Positions 12,353-23,059 of a stretch of DNA of 64,000 nt are shown piece by piece; position 1 is the first letter of the stretch; each line of letters opens with the position of its first letter. The stretch comes from Hymenopus coronatus (lineage: Eukaryota > Arthropoda > Insecta > Mantodea > Hymenopodidae). Below the pieces are notes generated by a model, which was not told the DNA's origin, did not search any database, and saw only the letters and a program-made list of their open reading frames with translations. Where the stretch lies: positions 391,209,632-391,273,631 of the forward strand of contig CM060900.1 in assembly GCA_030762935.1 (NCBI GenBank), in the 5' to 3' direction. Position numbers and translations under genes: made by a program.

Positions 12353-14280
12353 AGATATACTGCTAAGTCTAAACTTTCTTTATCAGTTTAAATGCAATCA
12401 GTTGTTTACCATGTTTTTTAACTTATAACATGGTTTATCTTAATGATTTTATTAATGTTTGATATGATAATGCTCCATTTTTATTTTTATTACTTAAATC
12501 TCCCAGTGTCTATAGCTCAAATAGCAATTTGATTTGGTGTATCAGCTTTGCGGACTTATTCTGTATTATGATTAATGTACGGTGCTTGGGCTTGATTTGT
12601 CTAAATAAGTTGCACTGTACGCAATTTTAACGAAAAAATGGTCAATTTGTTGAAAAAAACGAATGAACACGAGTAGACAAGTTTCTACAGAATAGCGCAC
12701 AAAAACGGACATAAGTACTAGACTACTCACTGTTGCCCGTCAATTGTTACCTATTGTTGTGAAGCTGTTTCGACTAGTTTTGTTTATATAGACTTTTGAA
12801 TTATATTATTTGTTATTTCTTTATTATGTAATTACTACATGTTTAGCTATTTGTTGTTGTATCTACTCAAGGCGGGCAACAATTCGTGCAGTCTGTACAC
12901 GGGGCCGGTTTTCTTGAGCTAACCATGCGGAAAAGCAATACATTTTTTTTAATAAAATAATTTAAGAATACGAAGCAGCTACGCAAATCTTAAAGTAATT
13001 AATGAAATACCCTTCCTATACAGGTATACATCTTTATGTCGTTAGGATTGATGGCATGAGATATGTGTTTTGATGGGAATGAACTTAAGACGTCGAAGCT
13101 TTACTACTTGAAAACTCAGCAGTGCATTATTTATCTTGTCTGGTACTGGATTGGTCAGTTCTAACGTCCTTTGTCACTTTCTGAAGTTGATGCTTTTGTT
13201 TTCCTTTTATAAAAGGAATAAATAGTCCAAAACCCGATGTAAGCCTACCATTTTTTTCCCCCATTAAATTCGGGACACCTGAAAAGGTTCTGATTAACTG
13301 ATCAATATTTTCTGAATATGGTATTAGCATAACATTATAGTGAAGGAAAAACACTTTACAATATCAGTGTTCAAACCATGTGCAATCAAAAATGTCAATT
13401 GCAAATTTTACAGTGAACTCTATAATTACGCCTTGTCTCTTCGAAGGAAGGATATCTATCCTGTAAATTGGATAAAAAGATGCATTTCCGTTTAGGCATA
13501 ATAGCTTAAGTTCTTGCAAATATCACAGCACATCAACTGCCAACACTGTACTGGTCAAGCTACTGCTCACAGAACGCGCTAAACAAGCGAGATAGGAGCC
13601 GACTCAGTATTTCTCACAAGAAATAGCAATAATTTTAGTTAGCTTTTTAATTAAGGAAGGCAGTGTCAAGAAAATACATGACTTATTCTCGTTCAAATAA
13701 AGATTCTCGGGATGCGTTAGTTAAAAATGGGACTGTCCCGTTTTTACGGGACGATTGGCAGGCTTATGCAGATATAGTCAACTTTAAGCTTTTTAAGTTT
13801 TTTTCCCCACGCCAATTAAATTGAATAATGAACAAACAAAAGGTAAATTAATTAGCGTAACGGATCAACACCACAAGTAGTAATTCGCTATCGTAACCAA
13901 TGACACAAATTACACTAACGCTAAGAGGCGCTGAACCAACAGGCAGAGAGATTGTAGGTAGTAGTAGAAATGCACACCATGCCGGCAGTCCCTGGTTACA
14001 GAGTCTTGCTTGTTGGAAAGCGACTAACCCGCACAATAGCCACAAATAATCTTATTTTATAATCTTGTTTATATTAAGCTAAATATGTTCCTTTATTTCT
14101 GTGGTATAGCAGAAAGCTGTTTATGACGGAGAATTTCAATGAATGAGTCACTTTTAAGTTAAAAACATTGGAAGAACTTGTGCGTAGTTGTTTTTTGTGG
14201 GAGCTTCTGGGGTGTCCGGTCCCATTCGTCCCCCCCCCCCGCCGTAAGTATATCCCTGGTGTCCGATAATAAGATGTCTT
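12353..14280. other. AT-rich DNA, no gene recognised
   Basis: No protein motif is visible in any frame. A small inverted repeat (CTGTCCCG/CGGGACGA around 13733-13755) could form a short hairpin. An 11-C run lies at 14230-14240. Confidence 0.4.
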
Positions 14281-14284
14281 GAGG

Positions 14285-14735
14285 TAACGTTCTCTTCACT
14301 CTTGGCTGTTGACAGCTTCTTTCTCCCAATCTGTGTACCAGAGTTCCTGAAACGCTAGGGAACTTAAAATATAAGATCTTTAAGAGAGATCTGATGCATT
14401 GTTTGATGGACAGGATTCCAACTCTTGATGCAGTTTAATGTTTCTGATGAACCAAAGAGATTATTTATAACTTCAAGAAATTTATTTTGAATAACCTGAC
14501 GTTTATGAATATGTGTTTTACTAACTGAGCTCCATATGGGAGAAGATACGTGAGTAGAGGTCGAACCAGATATTTATACCGAAGAATGGAGCAATCAAGA
14601 CCAATTCTGGAGCGTCTATTTATCAAAATAGCCTTGTACTTCTAGAGGTAGCAAGCGTCACGATGCGTTCTACATGGGCGTTCCACGTTAATCTGGTGTC
14701 TAACAATACGCCAAGATATTTAACACAATAGGCTT
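14285..14735 (-). pseudogene. 3' fragment of a non-LTR reverse transcriptase
   Basis: Read on the minus strand from about 14735, the sequence gives VKYLGVLLDTRLTWNAHVER, the diagnostic KYLGxxLD...W..H block that follows the RT palm in Jockey- and I-group elements. In shifted frames it continues with remnants like SRIGLD, YLVRPLLTY and a QVIQNKF-like block. The endonuclease and catalytic palm are missing, so this is a 5'-truncated, frameshifted copy. It lies just outside the gypsy left LTR and is unrelated to it. Confidence 0.7.
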
Positions 14736-14991
14736 ACAGGACAGGTTTATGGTCGCGTTCATTACTTTTAAACACAAAACATATTATAGCGTGTAACTGT
14801 GTTTACGTTTATTAGCCTAACACTCAGAGATCAATGCCTATTTCGATTTCTTTTACTAGCACATATTTTTCAGCATCATTGGACCATTCTCATAATTATG
14901 AGATATACTTACACAAAATGAGAAATATTTTTTTCTTATTTTTCTATTTTCTCAGGTTTACCTGCAAGGTCATGTTGGCAACAGTTTCCTT

Positions 14992-15425
14992 TGAAACATA
15001 TTTTAACAAATGTCTTTATTGACTCAGCAATTAGTTGCAAATAAGGTCTTTAAATGATTGCTGCAAATTGAGCACTCCACGTTAGACAGTTGACAGTTTA
15101 TGCCTGCACGATATCCATAGCTCATGCTCTATTGCGCGCTAACATTCCAGACACTCAAGACTCAGTGCGGTCCATTCAAAACAAAACTCATCACCATACT
15201 TCTTCATAATTTTTATCGTGAGAAAATGGCGTCAGAAACTTTCTGGAAACTTGTAGAACGTAGTAGAAATCTAAGCATAGAGAAACATCTTGAATATCAA
15301 ACGAATCGTGATGCCTGGCGTCGCGCCATTGTTTTCCAACATACTATGATATGTCACGTTCCAGTTTCCCTGCCGCATATCAGAACGAACACGAGAACGC
15401 TCAAATGCCAGACGGCCTTGTCACA
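14992..15425 (-). repeat. Gypsy left LTR (3' LTR of the element)
   Basis: It shares with the right LTR: GTCTTTATxGACTCA, CAATTAGTT, TCTTTAAAT, CGTTAG(A/G)CAGTTG, TTTTCTGGAAACTTGT and, near the outer end, CTGCCGCATA. The left boundary was set at the TG matching TGACAAAAGT in the other LTR, and the right boundary at the CA of GTCACA. The inner and outer ends could be off by a few bases. Confidence 0.8.
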
Positions 15426-15544
15426 CTGATCCCTCCGAAGAGCTGATCGTCCCATCCAGCACCATCGTATCAGGTTAGAAGATCCAAATTTACTACCAGT
15501 TTCTTCCCTCGTATTCCTTTAGGATGCGCAGACGACATCATTTA

Positions 15545-16410
15545 TCTTCTTTTTCATAAGGTACGGCTCTTGCCGTGGTTGTTGAAGCCCAGCGTCCCTT
15601 TGTCCAGGAAATTGGCCTGCCGGTCGTAACGAGTCCTCATCCGATCGTTCTCTACCTGGATGTTTTGACGGGTCATCTCATAAATGTCGTGTACTCGGTC
15701 TACGAGATGCTCCACGCAGTCAACTGCTATGTGTTGTGTTACAGGAGTATTCCCGAACATCAGATCGCATGGTAGTCGCAGCTCTCTGCTAAAGACCAAA
15801 TTGCCCAACCCCGTGGTGCCATGGTTGAAGAGCGGGGAGGGGAGGGGGAGAGATACACTTACATCTCAACCTCTCTGACAATGATCTTCTTCAGATTTTC
15901 CAGGTTTTAATATACCGCTCAACCATGCCATCTGACTGGGTGGAGACGCGTCGTGCTCGTATTGTGCATTCCGAATCGTGCCAGTGTTTCCCTCATGAGA
16001 TTGGACTCAAAGTTGATGCCCCGATTAATTTGTAGCTCCATTGGTACCCCATTGTGACTAAAGAGTTCCTCCACGAGACTGTTCGCAACGGTTTTGGCCT
16101 CTTGGTTAGAGTTGGCGTACACCTCAGTCCATTAGTGAAGTTTTCCATGGCAACCAGCAGATACCTGTTGCCCCTGTGGGACATATTGAACGGTCGAGCT
16201 ACGTCGTCGGCAATTGGTTCGAGGGGTGCTCCCACATTATACTATTGCAAGAGAGCACGGCTCCTGGTCTGTTGACCGCAATATGCCGCTCGCACATGAC
16301 ATTGGCGGTACCAGTCTGTCCGTAATTTCGGCCAGTAGTACCGCTGTCTGAGCTTGTTAGATGTTCTGTTGCGTCCCAGAAGTCATCCGGAAATCCTCGC
16401 ATGTACTTCC
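15545..16410 (-). pseudogene. Gypsy integrase remnant
   Basis: Integrase joins the element DNA to the host chromosome. Motifs on the minus strand are RGNRYLLVAMENF (about 16180), SNQEAKTVANSLVEELFSHN (about 16110), NFESNLMRETLARFG (about 16010) and, near the C-terminus, SRELRLPCDLMFGN with RTRYDRQAN (15.78 to 15.6 kb). In related integrases the second catalytic Asp precedes the NFES block in a DQG motif; here the text reads INRG, so it is lost. The third acidic residue region after LHP is also destroyed, and stops and shifts split the gene. It is therefore catalytically dead. Confidence 0.85.
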
Positions 16411-16880
16411 CTCAGGACGCTCGTGACCATATTCAGAGGGAGAATCAGCTAATCTCTCTGGTCTTCCCATCAGGCGATTCCCATATTCTGATCAGCATCC
16501 CGTCCTTGATGTTGAATGAGTCCCATTGGGCACAGTAGGATTTGTATACAGTACTTCTTGGCGCGATGTTCTTCCAGCTCGGTTAGTCCCTACCTCCACT
16601 TCTGCCCAAGAGTGAACCCAAGTCGGCGTCCGTCAGCTGCTCCCTCCTTAGCCCTGCTCTATCCCATCCAGCTATGAGCACCGCTGAAATAACACGAAAT
16701 GCAGCGGCTCACTTTTTCTCTTAAACCTTGTTGCAGTCGCCGCACTGCCCTGCACAGGGTCATCTGGACATAGAATACCCATAGAAGTGGCTCCTTCCTT
16801 TTCCATGTTCTGATATAAAGTTGTATTCTTGCAGCCTCTGGAACCTACGGGCTGTCTGGCCCTCCAGGTTCTTGATGCTT

Positions 16881-16902
16881 AATAGCCAGAGAGAGAGAGA
16901 GA
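16881..16902. repeat. (GA)n microsatellite within gypsy pol
   Basis: A short GAGAGA run in the RNase H to integrase interval of the dead element. Confidence 0.8.
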
Positions 16903-16959
16903 GGGTGAGGCCTCAGGTGAATGACTGATCATACAGATACTTGTGAAAGTGCTCCAGCG

Positions 16960-18145
16960 CCTTCACTCTGCCAGAGCTCTCGCCGGATAACACGGTAGTT
17001 TGTTTCTGCTTTGAAGATCATCTCTGTATAATAAGCAATTACCAGCTCCTAGTCATCCTGGATTTGTGATAGAACGGCGCCAATGCTGGTGTCGCTCGCA
17101 TCGTTTTTATAGTGTTTCACTCCTGTTTTTACTATGCATGGCACCGCAGGCGTTGACATTAAAGATGCATGGAATGAAGATGTAGCACTGGTGAAATATG
17201 ATGATGGGGGAAGCTAGGGAACCCGGAGAAAACTCGCCCCCACTCCGCTTTTTCACCACAAATCTCACATGCGGTCTCCTGGGATCGAACCCGGGCACCT
17301 AGGTGAGAGGCGAAAGGACTAACCAATCAGCCATGGCGCGGCTGTTTGCATCGGTTTCTACAATAATTTCGCCACCTCATTGCCGAAATCTCAAAATGGG
17401 AGAACTGCAGAGTGCGGACTTTAGCGTCTAGATCGCGCCCTCTGCTTCTTCTGACCACATGTAAAGCCGGTGCTCTTCCGTCAGACGGGCTGATAGATTT
17501 TGCGATGTCGGAGTAATCTCTGACGATCTGGCGGTGGTAGCTGCATAGGCCCAGGAATTTCCGCAGCTTCTGTTTGTCTCTAGGGCGAAGTGAAACTCTC
17601 ACCGCCCTGGCATTTTTCGGGTCTGAGGTCAATCCAGACATTGAGGTTATGAGGCCCAGGTAGTTCATTTCCTACAGAAGAGTTGGTACTTCTTCGTGCT
17701 CAATTTCAAGTTAGCTGCCTGCAGCCTTTGCAGTATCTTGTTCAGGTAATTGTTGTTCGAAGTTACTACTAAGTTGATGATGCCATCCAAAGAGAGCAGA
17801 CAGGCTTCGTAGGCCCACCTTCTCATCACTGATTCCATGAAGCGTTAGAAGGTTGTTCGCGCATTGCAGAGGCCAAAGGGCATAACCGTAAAATTCCAAC
17901 GCCCTTGCCTAGTTAAAATGCGGTCTTGTCATTGTCTCAGGATCTAAGGCCAGTTGCAAGTATCCCGATTTTGAATCCAAAGTCGAGAACCACTGCGAGC
18001 CGTCAAGTGAGTCCAGTGTGTCATCAATCCGTGGGAACGGGAAACAGTCATTTCTGGTGACTTGTTCAGCTTCCTGTAGACTATGCAGAGTCGTAGCGCA
18101 CCGTTCTTGTTCTTCACCAAGGGCTATCGTTCCCTTCATTGATGC
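16960..18145 (-). pseudogene. Gypsy reverse transcriptase and RNase H remnant
   Basis: On the minus strand the RT reads VTRNDCFPFPRIDDTLDSL and WFSTLDSKSGYLQLALDP (18.05 to 17.93 kb; the LDSKSGY block carries the first catalytic Asp), then MPFGLCNA-like text in shifted frames. The YLDD-type catalytic block is replaced by LSLDG. The thumb/connection part reads RKFLGLCSYHRQIVRDYSDI (about 17.56 kb). RNase H starts with IVETDA at about 17.36 kb and resumes with SDTSIGAVLSQ at about 17.09 kb; a SINE sits exactly between the two. Conversion of RNA to DNA would not be possible with this copy. Confidence 0.85.
17108..17347 (-). repeat. Full-length tRNA-derived SINE (SINE-B) inside gypsy RNase H
   Basis: On the minus strand: A box TGGCTGATTGGTTAGTCC, B box GGGTTCGATCCCAGG, an unrelated middle with AAGCGGAGTGGGGGCGAG, and the tail GCCTGCGGTGCC...AGTAAAAACAGG...AACACTATAAAAACG. 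It is flanked by direct repeats GCATCGTTTT (17098-17107) and GCATCGGTTT (17348-17357). The insertion is about 240 bp and splits the RNase H DASD motif of the gypsy element, so it is younger than gypsy. Confidence 0.9.
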
Positions 18146-18883
18146 ACATAGATTTCATGTCCTTCTCCAAGGTTGTTGCCGTACAGGTAGCGTATCTGTG
18201 ATGTTGATGTTGTCGAATCATTGGTTAGTGCTAACGTATTCGCCGTTCCCTTCGCTGAAGACAAACTGGTATCGGCTGAGTACATGCCGTGCTTTCTCTG
18301 GTTGTGAGACGGACAGATGGTCGGCCTCCCACTGCGGCAAGTCTTTCAGCCGGCGTCCCTGGCCGTTCGACAGTGCTGGCTGTTCAGTTTCGTCACACGA
18401 GTTACACTGTTGGCTGGCTCGCACTTTACTATGTCCCGGCCTGGATATCCAGGTCGGTGTCCATCGAGTTCAGTAGCCTCTCGATACTTCCTTCCGGGCA
18501 ACAGTGTTCGGGAAACAATGCTCGGGCAACACATAGTCCGTGTGGTAGATAGTCCCTTGACTTCTAGCCCTCCAGGTGCGTCTTCACTCTAGCTCGCTTC
18601 TTGCTGGCCCAACTACATCATCCTTCAGGATTACCATGCAGATCCCCCTATGTTATTGTGGGTTCCGAGCAATGCCTCATCTCAGCCGCTTAGCTAAGCC
18701 TTCTGACCGACTTCGACCGTCACCTCGTGCCTCCTGAGGGAATCTATTCCCAATTTCACATCCTAAGTCACCCTTGCGACGAGCATCCACTGTCTCACAG
18801 TTTTCCGTCTCGGTGTAAATTCTAGCAGGGACTCCTTTTCCACAGGTAAGGTATCGCCGCAACTAGTAGTTAAGGCCGACTGG

Positions 18884-18938
18884 TATATCCTGCGGTGCCG
18901 TGGTAGGAAAAGCGGTCGTTAAACACTATAAAAACAAC
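18884..18938 (+). repeat. 55-bp mini-retroposon (SINE-B 3' tail), copy 2
   Basis: It contains TGCGGTGCCGTGGTAGGAAA, GCGGTCGTTAAACACTATAA and a short A-rich end. Direct repeats GGCCGACTGG flank it (18874-18883 and 18939-18948), identical over 10 bp. It interrupts the gypsy protease-RT interval. Confidence 0.85.
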
Positions 18939-19265
18939 GGCCGACTGGCTGCTCGTGTAGGACAACTCTTCTCCGTATCAGAACGGATTACAGTCATGGC
19001 TGAACCTGTATCTACGGTATTCAACACAGCGTATCTTGTAACCAGCCGTGTGTGATTAGGATATCGTCCAAGTTTCTGCCCAAGGGACGAATCGTTACTC
19101 GAGGGGGTGATGAAGACAGGCCCTATGTGCCCCCCGTCACACCGGTCCTTACTATTTTTCCGTCTGTTCGTCATCTTGGTGGGCACAGTCCTTCACCGGG
19201 TAACCTGGCTCACCATATTCCCATCACACACCACCTGCGGTCGGCGTCGTCTCTTAGGTGTATTT
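18926..19265 (-). pseudogene. Gypsy zinc knuckle and aspartic protease remnant
   Basis: The minus-strand text has EYGEPGYPVKDC at about 19.2 kb, the C-terminal half of a retroviral-type CCHC knuckle (expected first Cys and His not visible). It is followed by NTVDTGSAMTVIRSD at about 19.0 kb, which contains the DTGS catalytic motif of retropepsins. This is the gag-pro boundary of the element. The protease frame then runs into the 55-bp mini-retroposon. Confidence 0.75.
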
Positions 19266-19269
19266 CTCT

Positions 19270-20240
19270 ACCAGTCTTAGCGAATACTCCTATTGCTCGA
19301 CGTACAGGCAGCTGTTGCCTTGGCCACCTGCATTCTGAGTACTGACGTTAATGCATACTCGTTTATAAATGCCGAGCATCAGGCACTTCGTATCTCGTCG
19401 CCACCCCGTCGACGAAGGGGTAGACAACTTTTTGTGACATGCAGCTAGGTGGCAGATTCGCCAGGGCTTTGTTCGCAAGCGGTTTGATGACTATGGAGAA
19501 CTCCTGCAGCGGCTGTTGCAGCCATGCATTAAGTTGACTATTGTGTCATCTCCAGGAGCTCGCCTGCCTGCCATTTGTAGTAAAAACGGGCGTCAAACAC
19601 TAACGAACAATATCGTGGAGCGGTTCTCGAGGGCCTCCCAGACCTCTCCAGACTTCGCTGACTTCGGTATTGCATTCAGTACTTCGGCCGCATGTCTCTG
19701 GAGGCTTGATATAACCTGTGCAGCTTCTTCTGCTTTTGAGCATTGGTTGTGGGTAGCGGCAGCAGTAAACTGTTGGCGGAAGACTTCGAAAGTTGACGTC
19801 CCGTCGCACTTATGGGCTTGACGCCTGGGTCGCGTCCGGACGTCTCGACTTTCAGGATTTTTGGCTTCCTGTGATGCTTATCTTTCATCATGGCGCTTAG
19901 TTCCTTGGTGCGGTTGTGTTGTTAATGGCTCTTCCCTTCAGGACATTAAGGTGTTGGTCGTGGTCTTTCATCGTTCCACCAAGCTCTTCTATTTTTCCCC
20001 CAGTCTTCCACGTTCGTCTTGATGCGGCCTATTGTTCGTCGATTTTGGTTGAAAGTTCTGTTTTCAACGCATATTTTTCCGTTTTCATGTCTGTCTGCAC
20101 TTCTCAATTTTCTGCGTGCTGTGTTACATTACTTAATCCTCTTTTCCGTCTTCGCACTGCAGTTTCTATTCCAGTAATATTTCTTCTTTTACACCTTCGA
20201 CTCTCTCTTCATTTCCAACTTCATTTCACCAAAAAACTCA
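19270..20240 (-). pseudogene. Gypsy gag remnant
   Basis: The best block, read at 19.81 to 19.62 kb, is STFEVFRQQFTAAATHNQC, then AAQVISSLQRHAAEVLNAIP and EVWEALENRS. This fits the helical core of Ty3/gypsy capsid proteins, where a WxxFxxQFxxxAxxNxW...L.G.A...L pattern is usual. The ENR(F) end is cut by a mini-retroposon at 19561-19612. Upstream (19.9-20.24 kb) there is only low-complexity, serine-rich or coiled-coil-like text. Confidence 0.65.
19561..19612 (+). repeat. 52-bp mini-retroposon (SINE-B 3' tail), copy 3
   Basis: It carries CTGCC, ATTTGTAGTAAAAACGGG and CGTCAAACACTAACGAACAA. The flanks TCCAGGAGCT (ends 19560) and TCGTGGAGCG (from 19613) may be an eroded target duplication (7 of 10 match). 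It interrupts gypsy gag. Confidence 0.65.
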
Positions 20241-20275
20241 TCATCTCTTGCATCTAGGCTTCTCTATCACACTTC

Positions 20276-20804
20276 TGACAAAAGTATGATAAACGTCTTT
20301 ATCGACTCAACAATTAGTTACAAAATTAACTCTTTAAATCACTGTTGTAAATATTTCACTCGACGTTAGGCAGTTGGCAGCTTATGGCAGCACACCATCT
20401 ATTGCTGGCACGGCCCCCTACTTCGCGCTTACATCGTAGACACTCACGACTGAGTGCCATTCACAATCAAACAACTTACTGCTTTTTCCTCCTGTTTTGT
20501 TTGTATAGTCTTTAACACCCGCGTTTACTACAAATTGCACCGCACGCAAATTCCTTCTGTTTAGAGCGGAAAAGTGATGTCTCAAATTTTCTGGAAACTT
20601 GTTGAAGGTAGTAGAAACCGAAGCTTAGGGAAACATCTAGAATATCAGAAGAATCGTGATACCTCGAGAAGTATCGCGTTCCGAAGGAACATGTTTCGTT
20701 CGGCCGTTGTTTACCAGTGAACTGCGATATCTTAACGTTCCAGCTTCACTGCCGCATACCAGAGCGTACATGAGAACGATCACATGCCGGACAGCATTGT
20801 CATA
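20276..20804 (-). repeat. Gypsy right LTR (5' LTR of the element)
   Basis: Homologous to the left LTR over its length, but about 95 bp longer. Part of the extra length is a 53-bp mini-retroposon at 20498-20550. The remaining difference is from small indels, including about 25-30 bp near 20660-20700. Confidence 0.8.
20498..20550 (-). repeat. 53-bp mini-retroposon (SINE-B 3' tail), copy 4
   Basis: Reverse-oriented. The minus strand reads TGCGGTGCAATTTGTAGTAA and ACGCGGGTGTTAAAGAC. It is flanked by TTCCTCCTGTTT (20486-20497) and TTCCTTCTGTTT (20551-20562), one mismatch in 12 bp, a target-site duplication in the LTR. The left LTR lacks it. Confidence 0.85.
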
Positions 20805-20879
20805 ATATTGCTTATTGGCAATGGTGTTAACTCATGCACTATTGTGTTTGGGTTTCTGTATTTCTGTATTTTATTAATC

Positions 20880-21045
20880 AGATCACACACACACACTCAC
20901 ATACACACACACACACATTCACACACACGAATATTCACACCTCCCAATGATACTTCCATACTCTGTGGAGGATATGGAGTCATCCTGACTAGAGGAAAAT
21001 TCCCATCCTCAGCAGGGAATCGAACTCAGGAACTCTCGCACAGAA
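20880..21045 (-). repeat. tRNA-derived SINE fragment with CA-rich end
   Basis: On the minus strand the B box reads GAGTTCGATTCCCTGC and is followed by GGGAATTTTCCTC, as in common insect SINEs. A degenerate (CA)n run (plus strand, 20884-20932) lies at its 3' end. An A box is not clear, so the head may be truncated. Confidence 0.5.
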
Positions 21046-21536
21046 ACAATATTGTGATGATGTACCTATATAACGTTTTTAAGTCGTTACACGATTAAAC
21101 GCCATTTCATTTTGCAGGTTGGTAGGAAAGACAAAGCACTTGGTGTCTGAATACATCATAAAAACTGAGCCAGTTTGGTCGGGATCGGGAGTGAAATCTC
21201 CAAGGAGTGATAGGAACTTAAAAGGAATCATGGAGATTTCTCCTCTCACTGTAGGTCGGCGGGAGCATGGACGTCGTATTTGCTGGTTTTTCATGGTGTG
21301 GTGTATCCTCATCGACGCCTTTCTTGTGGACTGGGTTCCTGGGTACTGAGTAAAACTCACCATTTACTTTTTCACCAAACGCTGATTTTATTCAAGTAGT
21401 TCCGACCTACAGCCCGAACCGAACAGAGACACACTTATCAGTTTCTTATTGGACGTTATTTCACAATGAAACCCCGTTCTCCGCTCCGTATCGCCGTGCA
21501 AGACATGGTTTCAATTATATGGGGGTTAGGCCTCTT
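21046..21536. other. No gene recognised
   Basis: Moderately GC-richer DNA with no recognisable motif. Overlapping open frames on both strands at 21.08-21.36 kb match nothing I know. Confidence 0.35.
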
Positions 21537-21765
21537 CTGAAGTCACCCTAGGGGCTTTACCGACATAGGTTTTCCCTACATGTACAAACTGAAGCGCGTG
21601 TTCCTTTTTTAAAATCCCACAGGGACCTAAACCCGGCATGGACTTCACCCATCAATAGTAGAAACTGAACTCTTTGTTCATTTTCAAAGTCCCACAGGGA
21701 CCTAAACCCAGCATGGACTTTTCCTATCAATAGTAGAAACTAAACCGTTTTCCCTGTCGGAGTGC
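21537..21765. repeat. Tandem array, three units of about 75 bp
   Basis: TCCCACAGGGACCTAAACCC occurs at 21615 and 21690, 75 bp apart. Both are followed by GGCATGGACTT or AGCATGGACTT and ATCAATAGTAGAAACT. A more diverged unit precedes them (ACCCTAGGGGC..., ACATGTACAAACTGAA). Confidence 0.85.
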
Positions 21766-23057
21766 AGAATCTGACATCTTGAAACTCTCGACATATTTTC
21801 GAAATTTCTCGACTTTCTTGTTACAGTACACGGTTCTCGTTTGATAAAAATATTATGTGTGTTCAATATTGGCCCGGACATTGCTTGAGATTCCCATGGC
21901 CTCAAGACATAACCCGTAATTTCTAACTGGATCTACCCCTCACTTCTGGAGTGATTGCCATCAGCTCAGGAATGTACTTAAGCGCGTTATCTGGCAAAGC
22001 CAGCCAAGCATGAATATTTGCCGTTACATTTAGCTTGGGTTTTCCTTGACCTTACATTTCAAAGGTTTGTTCGTTACATTTACACATCTGTCCGTTCTAT
22101 AATATGAGTATTGATTTTAGTTATGATTTCTGGAAATAAATATATTTATTTATTTCTATATCGTGTTTATTTATTTACACCGTTTATGGTGACGCGTAAA
22201 TACGGGCTCAAAACCTATTTTGCTGTTTGGTTTTATATATCCAGCTGGGACCTTTTAAAGGTTTGTAACGCGAAGAAACTCTTTCATTCAGGAGTAGCAC
22301 TAATTAGCGGAGATAAACAACAATCTAATGTTTGTTTTTGAAATACTAAGTGTAAGAATTAGAGTCTGGAATGTCGCAATTATTTGTGTTGCAAAATTGA
22401 ATATGTTTATTAAAGGTAGGGGAAACGATTTTAAACTACTTTTAGATCGCAGTCCAGTTCAGCTTTTAAATCACGCATATAATCACCTGCGCTACAGGGA
22501 ACATTCCCTAGCTCTCTGTGTGTTAAATGTACCCCAAAATTTGCAGTTTCATTCCGTTTTGACATTTTCTCTAAAGCAGTTAATGACAACCTCTATTGTA
22601 TAATGATGAAATTTATGCTATGGTTTTCGTTTTGCGGTTTGCAATGGCGCAAAGCAGGATAATATGCCTATCAGTATTAGTAATGCATATGAAGTGTTTT
22701 TAATATGTTAAAGTTGCAAGTTTGGAGTACAACAATACTGCTTTAACAAATTAAACGCCAGTGGTTTATGTCCAGACGTCCCAGTGAACAATTCGTGAAA
22801 CAGATGCTTTACTACGTTCCTTTCATCATTATGTATGTGTATGTCGCATGATTATATTGTATAATTAAAAGAGGTGCGATCCAGACGTTGTAATACGATG
22901 GTAGCTGTGTATGCCAAAAGTGAGTCTTTAAATTATTGTTTGTGCTTACATGTTATAACAATGCTACGCGGAAACTGGCACTCTGTAGAAGGCAATTCAT
23001 TTAAAGTGTTGTTGAATAATTATTCGAAGGACAGATGTTTTTACTGAATTGATAAAC
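21766..23057. other. No gene recognised
   Basis: AT-rich. Open frames of 76 and 91 codons (22.1-22.6 kb) have no motif I can name. No repeat unit is evident. Confidence 0.35.
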
Positions 23058-23059
23058 TA

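Larger units (their letters stand above)
14992..20804 (-). mobile_element. Complete but inactive Ty3/gypsy LTR retrotransposon
   Basis: Two similar terminal sequences (14992-15425 and 20276-20804), in the same orientation, flank minus-strand remnants of gag, protease, reverse transcriptase, RNase H and integrase in that order. This is the Ty3/gypsy gene order. No frame is open for more than about 110 codons in pol, several catalytic residues are lost, and the LTRs have clearly diverged, so the insertion is old. A purine-rich stretch (CGGAGGGATCAG on the minus strand) abuts the inner edge of the left LTR, where the polypurine tract belongs. The GC content is higher than in the flanks. I could not find a matching target-site duplication. 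Confidence 0.9.

Noticed and set aside
12723..12900. GTTGCCCG and CGGGCAAC as inverted-repeat termini
   Set aside because: Only about 9 bp match and no extension or target duplication is visible.
15124..15429. 101-codon plus-strand frame
   Set aside because: It is antisense within the gypsy left LTR.
18018..18600. Longest frames in this area (152, 91 and 87 codons, plus strand)
   Set aside because: They lie opposite the minus-strand gypsy pol and are antisense shadows in a GC-richer element.
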